From Trichopria drosophilae (lineage: Eukaryota > Arthropoda > Insecta > Hymenoptera > Diapriidae): DNA of 64,000 nt. Location: NCBI GenBank assembly GCA_030407085.1, contig CM059582.1:17651501-17715500 (forward strand), given 5' to 3'. Position 1 is the first letter of the stretch, and each line of letters begins with the position of its first letter. Of this stretch, positions 1 to 12,386 are shown in pieces. The notes under the pieces were generated by a model. The model did no database searches, was not told where the DNA came from, and saw only the letters and a program-made list of their open reading frames with translations. The position numbers and the translations under genes are program-made.

Positions 1-750
1 TTTCCTTCCTTTCTTTACACTTCTTTACATCGGTATTCCGAACACTCTCTCATATTCTGGGAAATATCTTGACCCTCTTACTTTCTCTCCTCTCTCTTAT
101 TCATCTACTTTAATATCCCTTCCTCATAACATCTCCCATTTACTTTCCCACTCTTCATTTAGATCCGCTTTACTAAATCCCCTCTCCATATACGATCTCT
201 CCTCTATTTCCCTCCCTAACCCACTCATTCTCGTTTCCCTCTTTTTTACTGCTCTCCATCATACACTTTATTCTTATCTCTCCCTCTCCAACTTTTCTTC
301 ATACTTTCCCTTTCTCCATTGCATCTCTACCCTCAACTTATTTTTCTTCACTTCCTCCCTGACAATATATCCTGATGTTATTTCAAATACCTCCCATGTA
401 ACCCTTCTATTTCTTTCCATTCTCTATACCCCGTAGTTCTGACCCATACAATAATTAATCATGAACAGCACCTCATTCACCATACTATCAAATACCTTCA
501 ACCTCCATCTCATATCTTCCGTAAACTTCCTTTCCTCGTAATTCCATACTCATCCCATTGCTACTCTAGCTTTTCGGACCCTCTCCCTTACTTGTTGCTT
601 CACCCCTAATTTTAATAATACCCTAAGTATTGATATTCTTTCACATCCTCTAACCTTCACCACCACAATCTTTGTTTGTCCCTTCCTCCCTTGTGTCTAA
701 AAACCATCACTTTTGACTTTTCCACATACATTCCATGGTATACTTTTAAT
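1..750 (-). pseudogene. Decayed non-LTR retrotransposon, C-terminal reverse-transcriptase region
   Basis: Read on the minus strand, the block gives broken but recognisable LINE ORF2 sequence. It runs VEKSKVMVFRHKGGR, then VKEYQYLG, then VRERVRKARVAMG, then a stretch with SGYIVREEVKKNKLR. This order (KVMVF, YLGY, KERVRKA, GYxVREE) matches the end of the RT domain and the downstream region of a LINE lineage I know from ants and other Hymenoptera. Several stops and frame changes show it is dead. The plus strand is strikingly pyrimidine-rich because the coding strand is Lys/Glu/Arg-rich. The left end runs off the window. The right end meets a foldback repeat near 760-800. The clade assignment is from memory of the motif pattern, not from a search. 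Confidence 0.7.
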
Positions 751-799
751 AAAAAGAAAGGGTAAAATTGCAGACGAACTACCCCACCTAAAACATTAA

Positions 800-1240
800 T
801 TATACGACATGTTTCTGATATTACCTCCTGATTACGAATATGATAATAAAATTTGGCGGTCGGACATATTGAAACCGCTATCTTGAAAAAACTGTCAAAA
901 AAACACGATTTTTTCCAGTTTTTTGCATTTATTTCGAAAAATATGCAACTTACGAAAAAATGTTTCAAATAAAAAATGTAGAGAATGAAATTCTGTACAA
1001 AAAAGGTTTTTTGCATTTTCTTCGCATTACCAACGATAACCTCGCAAAAAAAGGATAAACCTCAGAATTAGCGGCATAATGGGTTCTGTTTAGCCTTGAA
1101 TGCTGTCCGGAAAAATTCCCATGATCTTTACTCCGTGATATTTATTTCTACAAATGAAAACTCGCAATGCGTGATATCTCGCACCATGTGCCCATAATAC
1201 TAACCTAACCTCTAACCAATCACATTTGTGCCTAAAATCC
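800..1240. mobile_element. Foldback element family FB1, copy A (one arm plus centre)
   Basis: The segment from about 815 to 1035 matches one arm of the elements at 19337-20135 and 24835-28086. Shared landmarks in order are CTGATTACGAATATGATAAT, a CxxCTATCTTGAAAA-type stretch, AAATGTTTCAAA with AAATGTAGAG, and a terminal GGTTTT...TTTTCTTCG stretch. The centre, with TAACCTAACCTCTAACCAAT, matches the middle of the other copies. No second arm is visible, so this copy is truncated. There is no coding capacity. Confidence 0.6.
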
Positions 1241-1284
1241 CCTAACCTACGTGGAATCTCGTGTTTGTGTGTTTGGAATCATCG

Positions 1285-1714
1285 ATAAAATCAGCCTTTC
1301 AAGGTGCCATATCCCCTGAAATGTCCCCATATCACCCCCATAAGGTCAAAATTCACGTAAATCAGCGTTTAAGTGCCGCAATTGTTTTGAGGCTCTTTTT
1401 TTATTGATGATATCTTTAGAGTGATGCAAAAGACGAATTATAATCGTATTTAAAAAAATTTAAAACCCATGAACGTTCCATACATCAATTTTCACCTTAT
1501 TGGGGTCATATGGGAACATTCCATGGGTTTAAAATTTTGTTATATACGATCATAATTCGTCTTTTGCATCTCTCTAACGATATCAGCAAAATAAAAAAAA
1601 GAGCCTGAGAAAAGTTACAGCACTTAAACGCTAATTTACTTGAAATTTGACCTTTTGGGGGTGATATGGGAACATTTCAGGGAGAGGAACACCTTGAAAG
1701 GATGATTTTGTTAT
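1285..1714. mobile_element. Foldback element with about 195-bp inverted arms
   Basis: The left arm (about 1285-1480) is the imperfect reverse complement of the right arm (about 1512-1714). Paired landmarks are CCTTTCAAGGTG with CACCTTGAAAGG, CAAAAGACGAATTATAATCG with CGATCATAATTCGTCTTTTG, and AAACCCATGAACGTTCC with GGAACATTCCATGGGTTT. The spacer is about 30 bp, so transcripts could form a near-continuous hairpin. No target-site duplication or ORF was found. Confidence 0.75.
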
Positions 1715-3620
1715 TTTAGCCTGGTACATACCAGATAAAAAAAAATAATATATACAACAACAACAAATTTGTTTTAAAATCACTCGATCGAGCGCTCAAC
1801 ACATCAACATCATTGTTTTCAATTAACTCCCTCTCTTCACGAAAACCCCGTCTGTAACCTACCTACACTATCTCTTCACTTCATCTAACTCGTTTATTTA
1901 AAATATTGAAACTGCGAAAACTTTTTTTAGAAAAGTCGAGAGACCCAAAATAAATATAAAAAAGCTTTTTTGAAATAATTAGATCAAATTGAGCGACAAT
2001 TCTTTTCATTTTCTCTTCTATACCTCAGGAATTGGTCCGCACAATCCATAGGTATTGCGAAGAGACTAGTAAAATTCGATGTCACAAAAATAAGTAACCT
2101 GTGTGCATGTGGAAATAATATAGATTCACCCACTATCGTGAAACATTTATCAATCGTCTTAATAACTGCTAAAAGTTGTAAAGCGAATTGTCGTTAAAAA
2201 CTTTCTCTAAAAGTTCTTTCTTAAGATAACTTGAACCAATTTGAATTTACTTATTACCAAGTGGCTTTTTCCAATAATTATGCCGCAGACTTTTAAACAT
2301 TGATTTATTCTGGTTTTACAACTAAAAACTTCTTGAAAAGCTAATTATATTAAAAATAATAACCGACATTTCTTGAAAAAGTAAAAAAAATGTGGAGAAA
2401 GTGAATAGCTTCGATATTTGTTATTTTTACTTTCCTTTTTCTAATATAAAAAAGTCACAGGTGTAATTTTAAAAAATAACTTCAATAGTGTCAACAAACT
2501 AATATGAAATTGTATTAGTTATAATGCTATTTATTAAACGTATGTCATGAAGTTTAAATATTTTGTTATTTAACACAATTTAAACAAACATTATGTAACA
2601 GAATTATTAAATAACTTTCCAAAATTAAATATAAAAAGTACAGTTATATTTAATAAACACTCGTGAGCCTTTTTGTTGCTCTGTTTTTTGTTTTGTACAT
2701 GTGTCTTTTTGTGATTATTTTTTTTTTATCTTCTTGTGTGCCTTTTTATGTTTTTGTATTGTCGTGTGATTATTTTTTTTATCGTTTTGCGGGTGTTTTT
2801 TTGCCAGTGTGTTCTTTTGTCCTTTCACCTCTGTAATTATCTACAAATATTTCATGAATTATTTCTCACATCTTATAGGTGTAAAAGTGTAAAAGAAAAT
2901 ACTGTGTTGATTAATGTTTACAAACTTTTTTTTTTGAGGATAAACTTTGGATATAAAACGACTGATGACACAAAAAAAAACTTTTCAAGACAATGCACAA
3001 TTTTCTCTTCTGGATGCGATTAATATGCGAAAACCAACAAGACACAAATAATTCTACATAGTAAGGTATTTCTTTGACTTTAATAATTCTCTGAAGTATT
3101 TAGTTTCCACCTTTGAATTTGACCCAGCAATTTTTAGTAAGCTTATTTGTTGAAAATAATAACCGCTGCATTCTCTTCGTGAAATTCCCCGAAACGAACG
3201 GAATTACAAAATACGCATTTGGAATACGTATTTTACATGGAAATGTGTACCTGCAATTCGAATCTAAAAAGCGAACGTTGAGTATCCTCAAAGCACTCCG
3301 GCTGGAAAGAGAAAATAGAACGACTGAAGCGTAGGAAAATGTCGGATTCGATATTTGTTTTATTTCAAACATTTCGGTATTAATTAACTTTTATAAATGA
3401 AACTTTTTATGAACCACACATTCATGTTCTCTTTTCCAAGTACAGATATTCACTTCGCACAATTAATCTTAACTATAATTCTATTGCTTCTAATGAAACT
3501 CGACACGGATTATGCTTCTTGATTGATTTTCAAACAATTCATATTTTCTTATTGTGCACTCATATAATTAACTAAAATATTATTATATATAATATGTATT
3601 ATATTCTCAAGCAAATTGCA
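1715..3620. other. No recognised gene; AT-rich
   Basis: The stretch is AT-rich intergenic sequence with T-rich runs around 2670-2800. A less AT-biased patch at 3150-3345 carries a 73-codon plus-strand ORF (3113-3334) whose product I do not recognise. It has no visible domain and could be chance. Confidence 0.4.
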
Positions 3621-3624
3621 TGTA

Positions 3625-3800
3625 TGCATCTGTGGGCATTTCTAGGGTTAAATACGTCAGACCGAAAATAGATCCCTTAGGGACGCTAATGCACACTGAC
3701 TGCCCTCTGAGAAAGTACTACCTTTCCGTAGCATCTGTGTTCTGTGACGTGGAACTTTGCGAAACGATTTACTAACGTAATCGAACTAAAGTCCTTCAAG
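3625..3800 (-). pseudogene. Short relic of a LINE reverse transcriptase (motif B region)
   Basis: On the minus strand one frame reads SVPKGSIFGLTYLTLEM. This lines up with the GVPQGSxLGPLLF block that LINE reverse transcriptases carry between motifs A and C. The flanks are too decayed to extend. The call rests on one motif. Confidence 0.4.
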
Positions 3801-5700
3801 GGTTATAAGCTGACATTGAAGCTTTCGTAATGTTTGCATGGCCAAACAGGACACACATACTGATTAAAGTGGCTCACTGAATAACCACATCTAATTTCAT
3901 TTCGAAATCAAATTACTTCGACCCAGACTAAGTCTGGACGAAGTATTGAATTTTATATTGAAAATATTTATTCCGTATCAGGCAAAATTTAAAAACGATT
4001 AACAATTTTAAAATAGCAGAAAAAGCCACTTTCCATAAGTTTACGAGAATCTAAAGTCATACAAAATATCTTTCTAACAAATTCACTAGTCTGCACAATA
4101 AGATCAAAAAGAACTATTTTTATTCAGGTGTATTATATAATCTAGTTAAATCTCAACATTTTGAAACAATTTAGTAAAATAAACTTCTGTAATTCATTCG
4201 GCCAACTATATTTTGGACAATAACTGACAGTAATGAAATGCAGTTGAGGAACTACTAACTTTGTAGAGTAGTCCAATTCACGTAGAATTTTTCTTTATTG
4301 TTCCTCAACTTAGTTAACAAATGTTTTAAATAAAATATCAATATTTTGGAAATGTTTGATCACTTTTTTTCAATAATATTAAAAATTGAAGTTGGAAAAA
4401 AACAATAAATATGATAAATTTTATTATTAATATATAAATTATATTAATTTAATAACAACGAATGCGCATGATATTTTGGTGAGAGTGCCTTTAAATAAAT
4501 ATGTACAATGTTTAATTAAAAAACGTTATAATTAAAAGTGTTACAAAATCGTTTATTTAAGAGGCTAATTCGAGATCTATATATCAACACAATCTACAAA
4601 ATTTAAAAAAATGTGACTACCGTTTTAAAAAAAGTAGTTTAGAGCAAACGGGTTTAAAGTTTTCAGCAGAGGGAACAAAATCAAATCTATAAAATACACC
4701 TTTCAAACATTTAAAACAATTAGTCATTTCGACATGGAGTTTAGTGGTGCTAAAATAAAAAATATAACCAATTTCTTCGGAAAAAAAAAAATTTTTTTTG
4801 ACAGAAAACAAAATTTTTGTTGGAAAAAAAACGGAATTTGTCGAAATCCTTACGTAGTTATTTAAAAAATGTGTTTTAATGTCACTCCAATTTTTTGGAC
4901 TTTTTAAATTCATTTAGAAAAATGTTACAGAATTTTCTCGAAGAGACAAATTTGTAGTTTTAAGTAAATTTATGGTTGATAACAATTCTCTACATTTTTT
5001 ATTCTTGCAACACTGTATTCCTCGTCAAAAATTACCACAGAAATATTATTTTTACAAATTTCAAAAGTTATTTCATAGGTTGATTTTGTGGCTGTACCCT
5101 CCCCTTAAAGCAGAATAAAGCAGACAACAGATATTCTTATTTTCACTCGCATACAGTAATCTACGCCAGACCCAAAAATCTCCATTGCATCTTTAAACAA
5201 AAAAAAAAAAATAATTTTTAAAAAGTACAAGACCTACATAACTTCATAATGCCTATTAAAGCTTTTTGTAAATATTTGCAAAGGGGTTCATGCAAGTTTT
5301 ACGCAAGTTACGTACCAAAGCAAAAGATCTTAATTTTTCTTTGCGTTAAAGAGTTAATTCCTCCATATCTCTAGAAACAATACTAGAAAGTTTCAACGAT
5401 GGGACGTTTTTTCTAAAGGTGATGCCGAGAATTCTTCTTCAGAGAAGCATTGCACTCGTAATCGAGAAGTGTCTGAGCATGCACTTAAAAAAGCTAAGTG
5501 ATCATCCTTGAGGGAAGTTAGAAAGCAATTTGTTGTCGTTATTTACATCATTGGGATAACTCTAAAATTTCTTTGTTTCACACAAAAATTTGTTTTATTT
5601 TTGTATAATTTTTATGTGTAATTTCTATTTCTTCCATTACCTTCTTTCTAGATGTTACTTATTTACCATTTTCTGTAAAATGTTCTACATTATATGTTTT
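3801..5700. other. No recognised gene; AT-rich
   Basis: No coding signal was recognised. A small inverted pair (GTTGAGGAAC near 4235, GTTCCTCAAC near 4300) could form an 80-base hairpin. The rest is AT-rich with homopolymer runs. Confidence 0.35.
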
Positions 5701-5722
5701 TTAATAAAGAAGGTATCAAAGG

Positions 5723-5815
5723 TAGATGTAAAATATCGAAGAATGGACATCGTAGCTGATCCCTTTTTCGAGATATCGGTATTTATGTATTTTTAAACTG
5801 TCACCGTGATGCATT
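5723..5815 (+). repeat. Dispersed repeat R1, copy 1 (inverted partner at 7935-8028)
   Basis: GATGTAAAATATCGAAGAATG followed by TAGCTG, a CCCTTTTT run, GAGATAT and GTATTTTTAAAC is found here. It occurs in reverse complement, with small gaps, at 7935-8028. The two copies lie in opposite orientation 2.1 kb apart, so they may be arms of one larger element or two insertions. Confidence 0.6.
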
Positions 5816-5878
5816 ACTACATGTACTCCAAGGGTTTGTCGACCACTTATTTTGAAGAGGTTAGTACGTTTACTAGAC

Positions 5879-6392
5879 GGGTGCGGTTCTAAAAACTGAC
5901 CAATTAAAAATCCGACAGGTTAAAAACCGACACTTCAAAAAATGTCCGCTTGTCGATATGTCTATTTTTTTATGTGTGGACTTTTCAAGTATTGTTGAAA
6001 TAAAATAATTAACGGCTTAGACCTACCAATTGCATTAGAACCGTACTGTCAAATCGAAATTTTATCAATTTTATAGTTATTGAATATAATTTTATCTTTC
6101 TAACCTTTTTTTCGTTGTTAATTTCATTACTAGTTGAGATTACAAATATTTCGATAAGGCCTAAACGTTTGTGAATCCGAGCGATTACGACGGAAGGTGT
6201 TTCAAATGTTTGTGAAATTTCCAAACTATGGCATTTTAACATCTAATGCAATTGGTAGGTCTAAGCCGTTAATTATTTTATTTTAATATTTAAATACAGC
6301 TACGTTAAATCGATATTATTTTCAACTGTTGGTTTTATAACTGTCCATTTTTTAAACTGTCGGCTCTTTGATTTGTCGGTTTGTGGACCCGT
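5879..6392. mobile_element. GTCGG-rich repeat family, copy 1
   Basis: The ends carry a GGGTGCGG start, then CCGAC words on the left and GTCGG words on the right, forming imperfect inverted termini. The internal phrase TGTCCGCTT followed by GAT and TCTATTTT is shared with the copy at 57430-57812. A second inverted-repeat element (6001-6280) sits inside it. No ORF was found. Confidence 0.5.
6001..6280. mobile_element. Nested 280-bp foldback with about 39-bp near-perfect arms
   Basis: The sequence from TAAAATAATTAACGGCTTAG at 6001 to CATTAGA at about 6040 is matched in reverse complement by 6241-6280. TTAA lies within both arms (6009-6012 and 6269-6272), but the symmetry continues outside it. 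The interior (77 codons open on the minus strand) shows no recognised domain. Confidence 0.7.
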
Positions 6393-6525
6393 ATTTCTAT
6401 TGCAAGAAAGGAAATTAAGAGAAAGCCAGAGATTTGATTTACTTATTACATCTTGCCGGAGTATTATGAATTCACTTATTCAATAAAACACAAGTTTTTA
6501 TCAACCGCCAATTAGCCCCATTACA

Positions 6526-6563
6526 CCCGCCAATGTGCCCCACGTGTGGGGTGTATTGGCGGG
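6526..6563. repeat. 38-bp GC-rich palindrome
   Basis: CCCGCCAATGTGCCCCACG is followed immediately by its near-perfect reverse complement, centred on CACGTG. It stands out against the AT-rich surroundings. Flanking ACCGCCAA-type words at 6504 and 6726 are direct repeats, suggesting it sits within a short repeat of about 240 bp. It could extrude as a cruciform, or be a relic of MITE ends that have come together. Confidence 0.65.
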
Positions 6564-6744
6564 TTTGAATTTACTTACCGATTATTACGTCATTTTCTCT
6601 GTTTTTAACAATATTTATGAAATATTACAAAAGGTATTTTATTGCGAGACTTTATACCTTCAAAATGGTATATTATATTAATTGAATTATACTGTATACC
6701 ATTTTATAGAAACAGATTAACAATTTTACCGCCAACTAACCCCA

Positions 6745-7930
6745 GTCTCCCCTACCTAAAAAACTACCACTGAAGCTTCGCCATGCAATACCTGCGACAA
6801 CAGTTATTAAAGGAAGCTAATAAACTAGAGGACCCACAGTTGTACAATGAAGTAGGGGTTTTTAAAATTTTTCCCTACGTAGCATTTAAGGAGGTTGTAG
6901 TAGGGAGTCAAGTGAAATTTTTTCTAGTTCGCCCAATTTTGACTAGTTCAATACCATTCGGAAGTCCAATAATGGCTTCTAACCTATACGATAATGAACT
7001 TTTGACAATTTCATTGAAGTTCTCTTACCTAGCGTATCCTATCGATCTAATTCTTTCTCTCGAACATTTATTATATATTTTTCTTTAATCAACATTAATT
7101 TTAATTAAATCTATTTGTTAATTCCGTGCAAATCTCGCATATAAGGACCTAAAAAATTACATTTTACATAAGACACTATGTTAATAGGCACAAAATATTT
7201 TTAATAATTTCTCGACACTGAGGTATTTAAATAACTCAAAATTTTCAGGGAATTCATTTTATATTCATATTAACGTTTAGTAATTTTTTCGTCAGAATCT
7301 GTTTGTTAATTCTTAACCCATAGCAATGGAGAAAATTGTTAAATGTAGTTTCGCTTCGGGTAAAGTTGGATCGACATTAGATAAATACATAAGTGTAGAT
7401 ATCACTGACTAAATGTGAACAACAAATATTCTTTAATCTAAAATTAAGGAGACGTTATGAATTCAACGATCTTAATAATTCATCATATCATTCAAGTCTT
7501 CTGAAAGCAGTTGTTGAGTATTCATCTCTTCACGTTTAACTTTTTATTTATATTAGTTTCTTATCTCATTTCTTATTTCATTTTTCTAATGAAATTCAAA
7601 AATACAAAAAAAACCGCCTTATCTTCGAGTTACATTAAGTTTACTTGTAAAATAAAGCCAAACATGTGTTCCATTCTTATTCAAATACAGTATAACCTTG
7701 TTACTTCTAAATTAGCGGATTGAGTGACTCGGGACTTCCAATTATAGTGCGCGTGTGTTCTGCGCAATTTTCAGTAGTAGGTTGACGAGGCATTTCCCTC
7801 GTTATTGATATGTGTACTACGTGCCGTAAATTTTGTACCACGTGAATACGAAGTGCCGAGGCTGGTGGCTTCGAAATCCCGAGGACCTTAGAAGTCCCGA
7901 GGTTCTACTATACATTTGATAATTAAATTA
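6745..7930. other. No recognised gene
   Basis: An open frame of 101 codons on the plus strand (6783-7088) has no recognisable domain and sits next to a repeat. I do not call it a gene. The remainder is AT-rich. Confidence 0.35.
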
Positions 7931-7934
7931 ATGT

Positions 7935-8028
7935 AACATGAATGGTGAACGTTTAAAAATACAGAAATGTATATATCTCCAAAAAAAGGGGACCAGCTAG
8001 AATTTACATTCTTCGATATTTTACATCC
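7935..8028 (-). repeat. Dispersed repeat R1, copy 2
   Basis: This is the reverse-complement partner of 5723-5815. About 130 bp further on, at 8159-8172, is AAATCCGCCATTTG, one of the recurrent YY1-like words of this window. Confidence 0.6.
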
Positions 8029-8759
8029 ACAAATGATGGAAATATCCCTTTCATCCCGATTTTAGATCGATTTTCATAGCCTTTGTTCTTCTTCAAGAGA
8101 CTTGTGCGTAATTTTGGCGATATTTTGTACAATTTGTGATTACTGGTATGAAGAAATAAATCCGCCATTTGATTAATTTTCAAAATTTTAATGAAAGAAC
8201 GCACAAAAAACTATAAAACTAAAAAGGAGAATATTAAAATGTTGATGTTTAAGGAAAATCGAGAGATTTGAAAAAAAGTTCTGAGATTCGTGAAATTTGC
8301 TACTGCTTGAAACATTGCTAAAAATTTTTGTTGCAAAACGAAAAAAATATGTAACGAGTATTTGTAAAATTCAGATATATAGAATACAAAGGCTAACATG
8401 ATGTGAATGATTTAGTGAAACATGGTCAACATATGAACCGATTCCTGCCTGCTAAACATTCATCCACTTACCTCACAGTGTTCGACATTCCTCGTGTAAA
8501 GGACCAAAGATCTTGAAAAGCTGGTATTAAAATAGAAATTTGCTTGATAATAAAAGTGCAGTTTTAAATAATAAAATTGGTAACTTAGCATTTTGCAACA
8601 TTTTACAACATATTATCAAGAGCTATCGGCTAACTATTGAATGAATATAAAAATGGGCATTCCAGGAATAATGCTGTTTTTCCTGTCACTTCCTTTATAA
8701 TTAATTTTGGTACAACCCGGCTAGAAAAATTTCTCTATTACTTCATTATAGACGTTGCC

Positions 8760-9190
8760 TTCTATTAATTATCTTTGCCCAATTTTCTTCTTCACACATG
8801 AACCCCGACACTTTACCTCTGGTTCATTCTAACCTTCACCGTGCCGAATTTAAAATTTCTCCTTTCCTTTAATTCCACCATACGAATACTAATTTTTTTT
8901 CTCAATCTTTTTATTGCTTTATTTAATTTTCCTTCATCACTTCATTTTTCTTTGTTACTCGATCCTCTTTTCATTCTATTTCTTTACATCTCTGTTACCA
9001 TTTTTTATATACAATCCCGTTCCCTCCTTTCCCATTTACTCTCTCTTTCAATTACTTTATCAGACGTCCTTTTTAAATAATTCGTCGTTTTCTATACATA
9101 TTCTCTAAATTCAGTCCTATTCTTTCGAACCCAACTTTTTCATTCAACTGTTTCTCTCATCCGCTATTTTCCACTTTCAAATCGCACTAT
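8760..9190 (-). pseudogene. Pyrimidine-rich block, probable decayed LINE 3' region
   Basis: The plus strand is rich in T and C in the same way as 1-750. The minus strand is purine-rich and would encode Lys/Glu/Arg-rich sequence in several broken frames. This is typical of the C-terminal part of the LINE type at the window start. No diagnostic RT motif survives, so the link is by composition only. Confidence 0.35.
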
Positions 9191-9256
9191 CTAATTTTTT
9201 GTTTAAAAATATTCGTCCGTTTCAACGTGTTTTTTTTCAAGTCTGTAATATTTTTG

Positions 9257-9447
9257 TTAACACTCCGGGAGTAGAACTTGATTTTGCGTCCTGCAACGAA
9301 TTATTATTGCGCAAATTATCGAGGCCCTCGCCCGTCGTATTAAAAAATATCGTATGGAACACGAGAGAAATATCGATCTTGGACGAGTGCGAAGATTGTC
9401 GAACGAGCGAAGCGATAATTGCGCCTTTGTTACATAATTTATTATAG
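9257..9447 (+). repeat. ACTCCGGGAG repeat family, copy 1
   Basis: The block begins TTAACACTCCGGGAGTAGAA and continues GATTTTGCG and CCTG, with AAATTATCGAGGCCC and AAATATCG. The same order is seen at 56862-57075. The internal word GTCGAACGAGCGAAGCGAT is inverted relative to copy 2. The TTAA at the left edge may be a target site, but no matching right terminus was found. Confidence 0.6.
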
Positions 9448-9534
9448 GGTAATCCACATTATGCAACACACAAGTAAGCCAAGCGAAGTATAAATCTTAA
9501 GTCTAATCTATAAGTCTAAAGAGCAACGAATTTT

Positions 9535-9745
9535 TTTTGCTGCGGTCCTAGACCGTAAAGTTGAATTTTACGGAACACAATTTTTTTAAACACTTTTCGC
9601 AAAGTAGGAATTTCACCGACGATTTGTAGTCCGTAAAGTGCGAAGATCAGTCCGTAAAATCGCACTTTACGAACACGTATATAAAAATAGTACTTTTCGA
9701 TACAAGGCCGTAAACTCAGATTTTACGGCTCGCATGCGATACCAG
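9535..9745. repeat. GTAAA/TTTAC hairpin repeat family, copy 1
   Basis: Several short palindromes with the stem CCGTAAA/TTTACGG follow one another. They lie near 9554-9582, 9632-9672 and 9709-9728. Shared flanks with copy 2 (11945-12300) are TTCGCAAAGTAGG and GTCCGTAAAGTG with AGATCAGTCCGTAAAAT. There is no ORF. Confidence 0.7.
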
Positions 9746-9749
9746 CGTA

Positions 9750-11280
9750 TGAGGACCAGTGTAAAAGTAGCTTTTTATTTTTTACGTCTCAAAATTTGTT
9801 AACAATTTTAAAACAACTCAAAGGAAAGTTTTCAAGAACGGAGAAGAAATTATAGAATTTTATTCATTGTTTGGTTTACTTGTTAGTCGTACTGAAAATG
9901 CAAATTTCACTATGATCTATGACGGTACAAATTCGATTTCATTTTCAGTAGTTGGCCAGTCTAACTACTTATTTAACAAGACAACCAACACTTTTTCCAT
10001 GTAAGTATCATCAATATTTCGATGTATTTATATTATTTAATTCATAGAACTTAATATAATCTTAATACAAACTTAATACATCCATTAGTAGTCAGGTAAT
10101 GCTAGTGACCAATCATCGGTGCTTTCACCTTACTGGAATCCGAAAATAATATTTCCAGTTGTTCTATGTACATATCTTCGTCTAATACAACCGTAACGAT
10201 GCCGTTATCCATTTATGCATCAATTAAATCAAAATTTTCTTTAAGAAAGAAATTACTTTCGGATTAAGTTTTAATTATTTAGTAAGGAGACAACTTGATA
10301 GAAATAAGAAAAACACGGAATAAGTTCTATCTAGAAAACATCGTAATAAACTGTACCAGGCTAAATTCAATTTTACAGGAACTAAAAATAAAAAATCTCT
10401 AAATTAATCAAATTTATTGAAAAAAAAAGATGAACGCATATTGGAAAAAAAATTGCAATTAGGTTTTACATCGGACCAGCTTATCAATGTTCCTCTTTAT
10501 TATTGATGTAATATCGGCCTTGATGTAAGGGTATATACATCTAAATATAAACCATAGCAGGGCCTCGCTGGTGTATACTGGGACAAACCTGGCTCTGGCT
10601 GATATCGATTGCTCAGGGGAGACGAGCTTCGGCGCTGTTAGATGCTAGTTGAACTAGTCGGCATTACCCACCGATGGAATGTTAGTTTTAATTACAGCAA
10701 GTGCCCCATTCAAATCTAAACGTAGCTGACAAATATTGACGTTGAAACCGAAGTACACGCATTAATCGATATGCGCCCACGGAGAACCTGATTTCGCATA
10801 GTTGCGATTACAACGGGTGGGAATGTCCGATAGAAATCTACTTTATCGATTGGATCGACATTCATTCAGATAAACTTTCAAAGTGCTCCAAAATAATGAC
10901 CTCGCATTCTACAATCGAATTGTATGCCTACGAAGTAATTAAATACTTTTAAACGTCCTCAATTTCGTTACATGTAATAACAATGTTTTTAAAATCCGAT
11001 TTTTGGTTTCAAGTACTATTTAAAAAAATATACAAATTGTTTCCATGAGTACTGATATGACATGTGCTACAAACAATAGATACTTTTTATAATTCATAAC
11101 TAAAGTTGGTGTATATTACTATCTACGACTAAGAAACTCTGTCAGAAGTTCCATTCATGAATTGCAACTACCTCTTTAAGCATAAACTTCACGCCTAAAA
11201 TTAAAAAAACATAAGTTAATCGCATGTGTTCTACATTTTTTTAAGTGTCGTTTGTGTCTTTACTAAAATAGTTTTAAATA
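9750..11280. other. No recognised gene; complex single-copy-like patch at 10540-10880
   Basis: Most of the stretch is AT-rich. The interval 10540-10880 is distinctly less AT-biased and non-repetitive within the window, with ATCGATATGCGC and TTATCGATTGGATCGAC. It has no long ORF or RNA-gene fold that I can see. A conserved regulatory element is a possibility and rests on composition only. Confidence 0.35.
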
Positions 11281-11285
11281 ATAGG

Positions 11286-11479
11286 GGCCGGGAACAAAGT
11301 TCTGAAAATCAAAATCCTGAAAGACTAAAATTTCGATACTGCTCGAGTCCAGGGTATTTTAATTTGTTTTCTTTTAGCCAAATTTTCAAAGACAAAGTGA
11401 AGAAAATCACGCTGGAGCCCTGCAACATGGAAATTTTGCCCTTTCAGTGTTTTGATTTTCGGAACTTTGTCCCCCGGTC
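11286..11479 (+). mobile_element. hAT-like MITE, copy 1 (194 bp)
   Basis: Terminal inverted repeats are GGCCGGGAACAAAGTTCTGA and, at the other end, TTTTCGGAACTTTGTCCCCC with GGTC. They are flanked by an 8-bp duplication, ATAATAGG at 11278-11285 and ATAATAGA at 11480-11487 (one mismatch). The 191-bp copy at 57511-57701 has the same termini and centre. Eight-base duplications are typical of the hAT superfamily. There is no transposase, so it is non-autonomous. Confidence 0.8.
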
Positions 11480-11944
11480 ATAATAGACAAAGTATTAGTA
11501 AGGTATACCAATGACGAAACAGAAATATTGCCAGAAATTGTGTAACTTTAAATGTCCACATCTGCTTACCCCATTTACAATTTTAGAGGTTCTTAAACTT
11601 TCCGCTGGGCCCTGGAATGACACCTCTCTACTACTTTGTTATTTATACCATGATAAAAGGTAAAATACAGAAGAAAGTTATTAAAGTATTATGGGGAGGT
11701 ATCCACATTTATTTTGAACCCTCTAAATTTAAATGATCAAAGGGGGTGATGTTTGTTTTCTTGCATTATTTTGCACCTAAGAACATATAGAAACTTCTCT
11801 CATAGATATTTAAAAATATGCTACGGATGAAAAGAAACAATTTTAACTCGAAAATTAACAATTTTAATTTTTGACACGCTTTGATATAAATTCAAAGGGG
11901 ACAAAATAAATGGTCATGCCTTCCCTTCAATCCAGAAGAGTACT

Positions 11945-12300
11945 TTTCAGTCCTAGGCCGTAAAATTCAATTTTACGGACCGGGGTCATAAAATTTTATG
12001 GCCAAGGAGTGAACACTATTTTTTGATAGACTGTTCGCAAAGTAGGCACTTTACCGACTGTTTTTAGTCCGTAAAGTGCAGAGATCAGTCCGTAAAATCA
12101 CACTTTACGGACTAAAAGGAGTCCGTAAAGTATCTACTTTATGGACACGTGTTTAAAAAAAACTTGTACGCACGTGTATTGAAAACTACTATTCTTCTAT
12201 AGTTGCTCATCAACAAGTGCGGAGATCAGTCCGTAAAATTACACTTTACGGACTAAAAGAAGTCTACTTTACAGACACGTTTAACAAAAATACACTTTTC
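11945..12300. repeat. GTAAA/TTTAC hairpin repeat family, copy 2
   Basis: At least five short hairpins occur in series. Examples are GGCCGTAAAAT...ATTTTACGGACC, GTCCGTAAAATCACACTTTAC with GGAC, and GTCCGTAAAGTATCTACTTTA with TGGAC. The unit AGATCAGTCCGTAAAAT occurs twice, at about 12084 and 12222, suggesting internal duplication. It ends in CACGT...TTGAAAACTACTATT sequence shared with copy 3. Confidence 0.75.
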
Positions 12301-12386
12301 TTCAAAACTGATTATTGTTGAAGAAAAAAAATACTGGTCTCCTGCTTTCGAGTTTGCTACTTCAATCGAGGCTGTCAATATAACAT

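Noticed and set aside
6783..7088. 101-codon ORF as a gene
   Set aside because: No domain, no splice or poly(A) context, and it borders a repeat; composition is not clearly coding.
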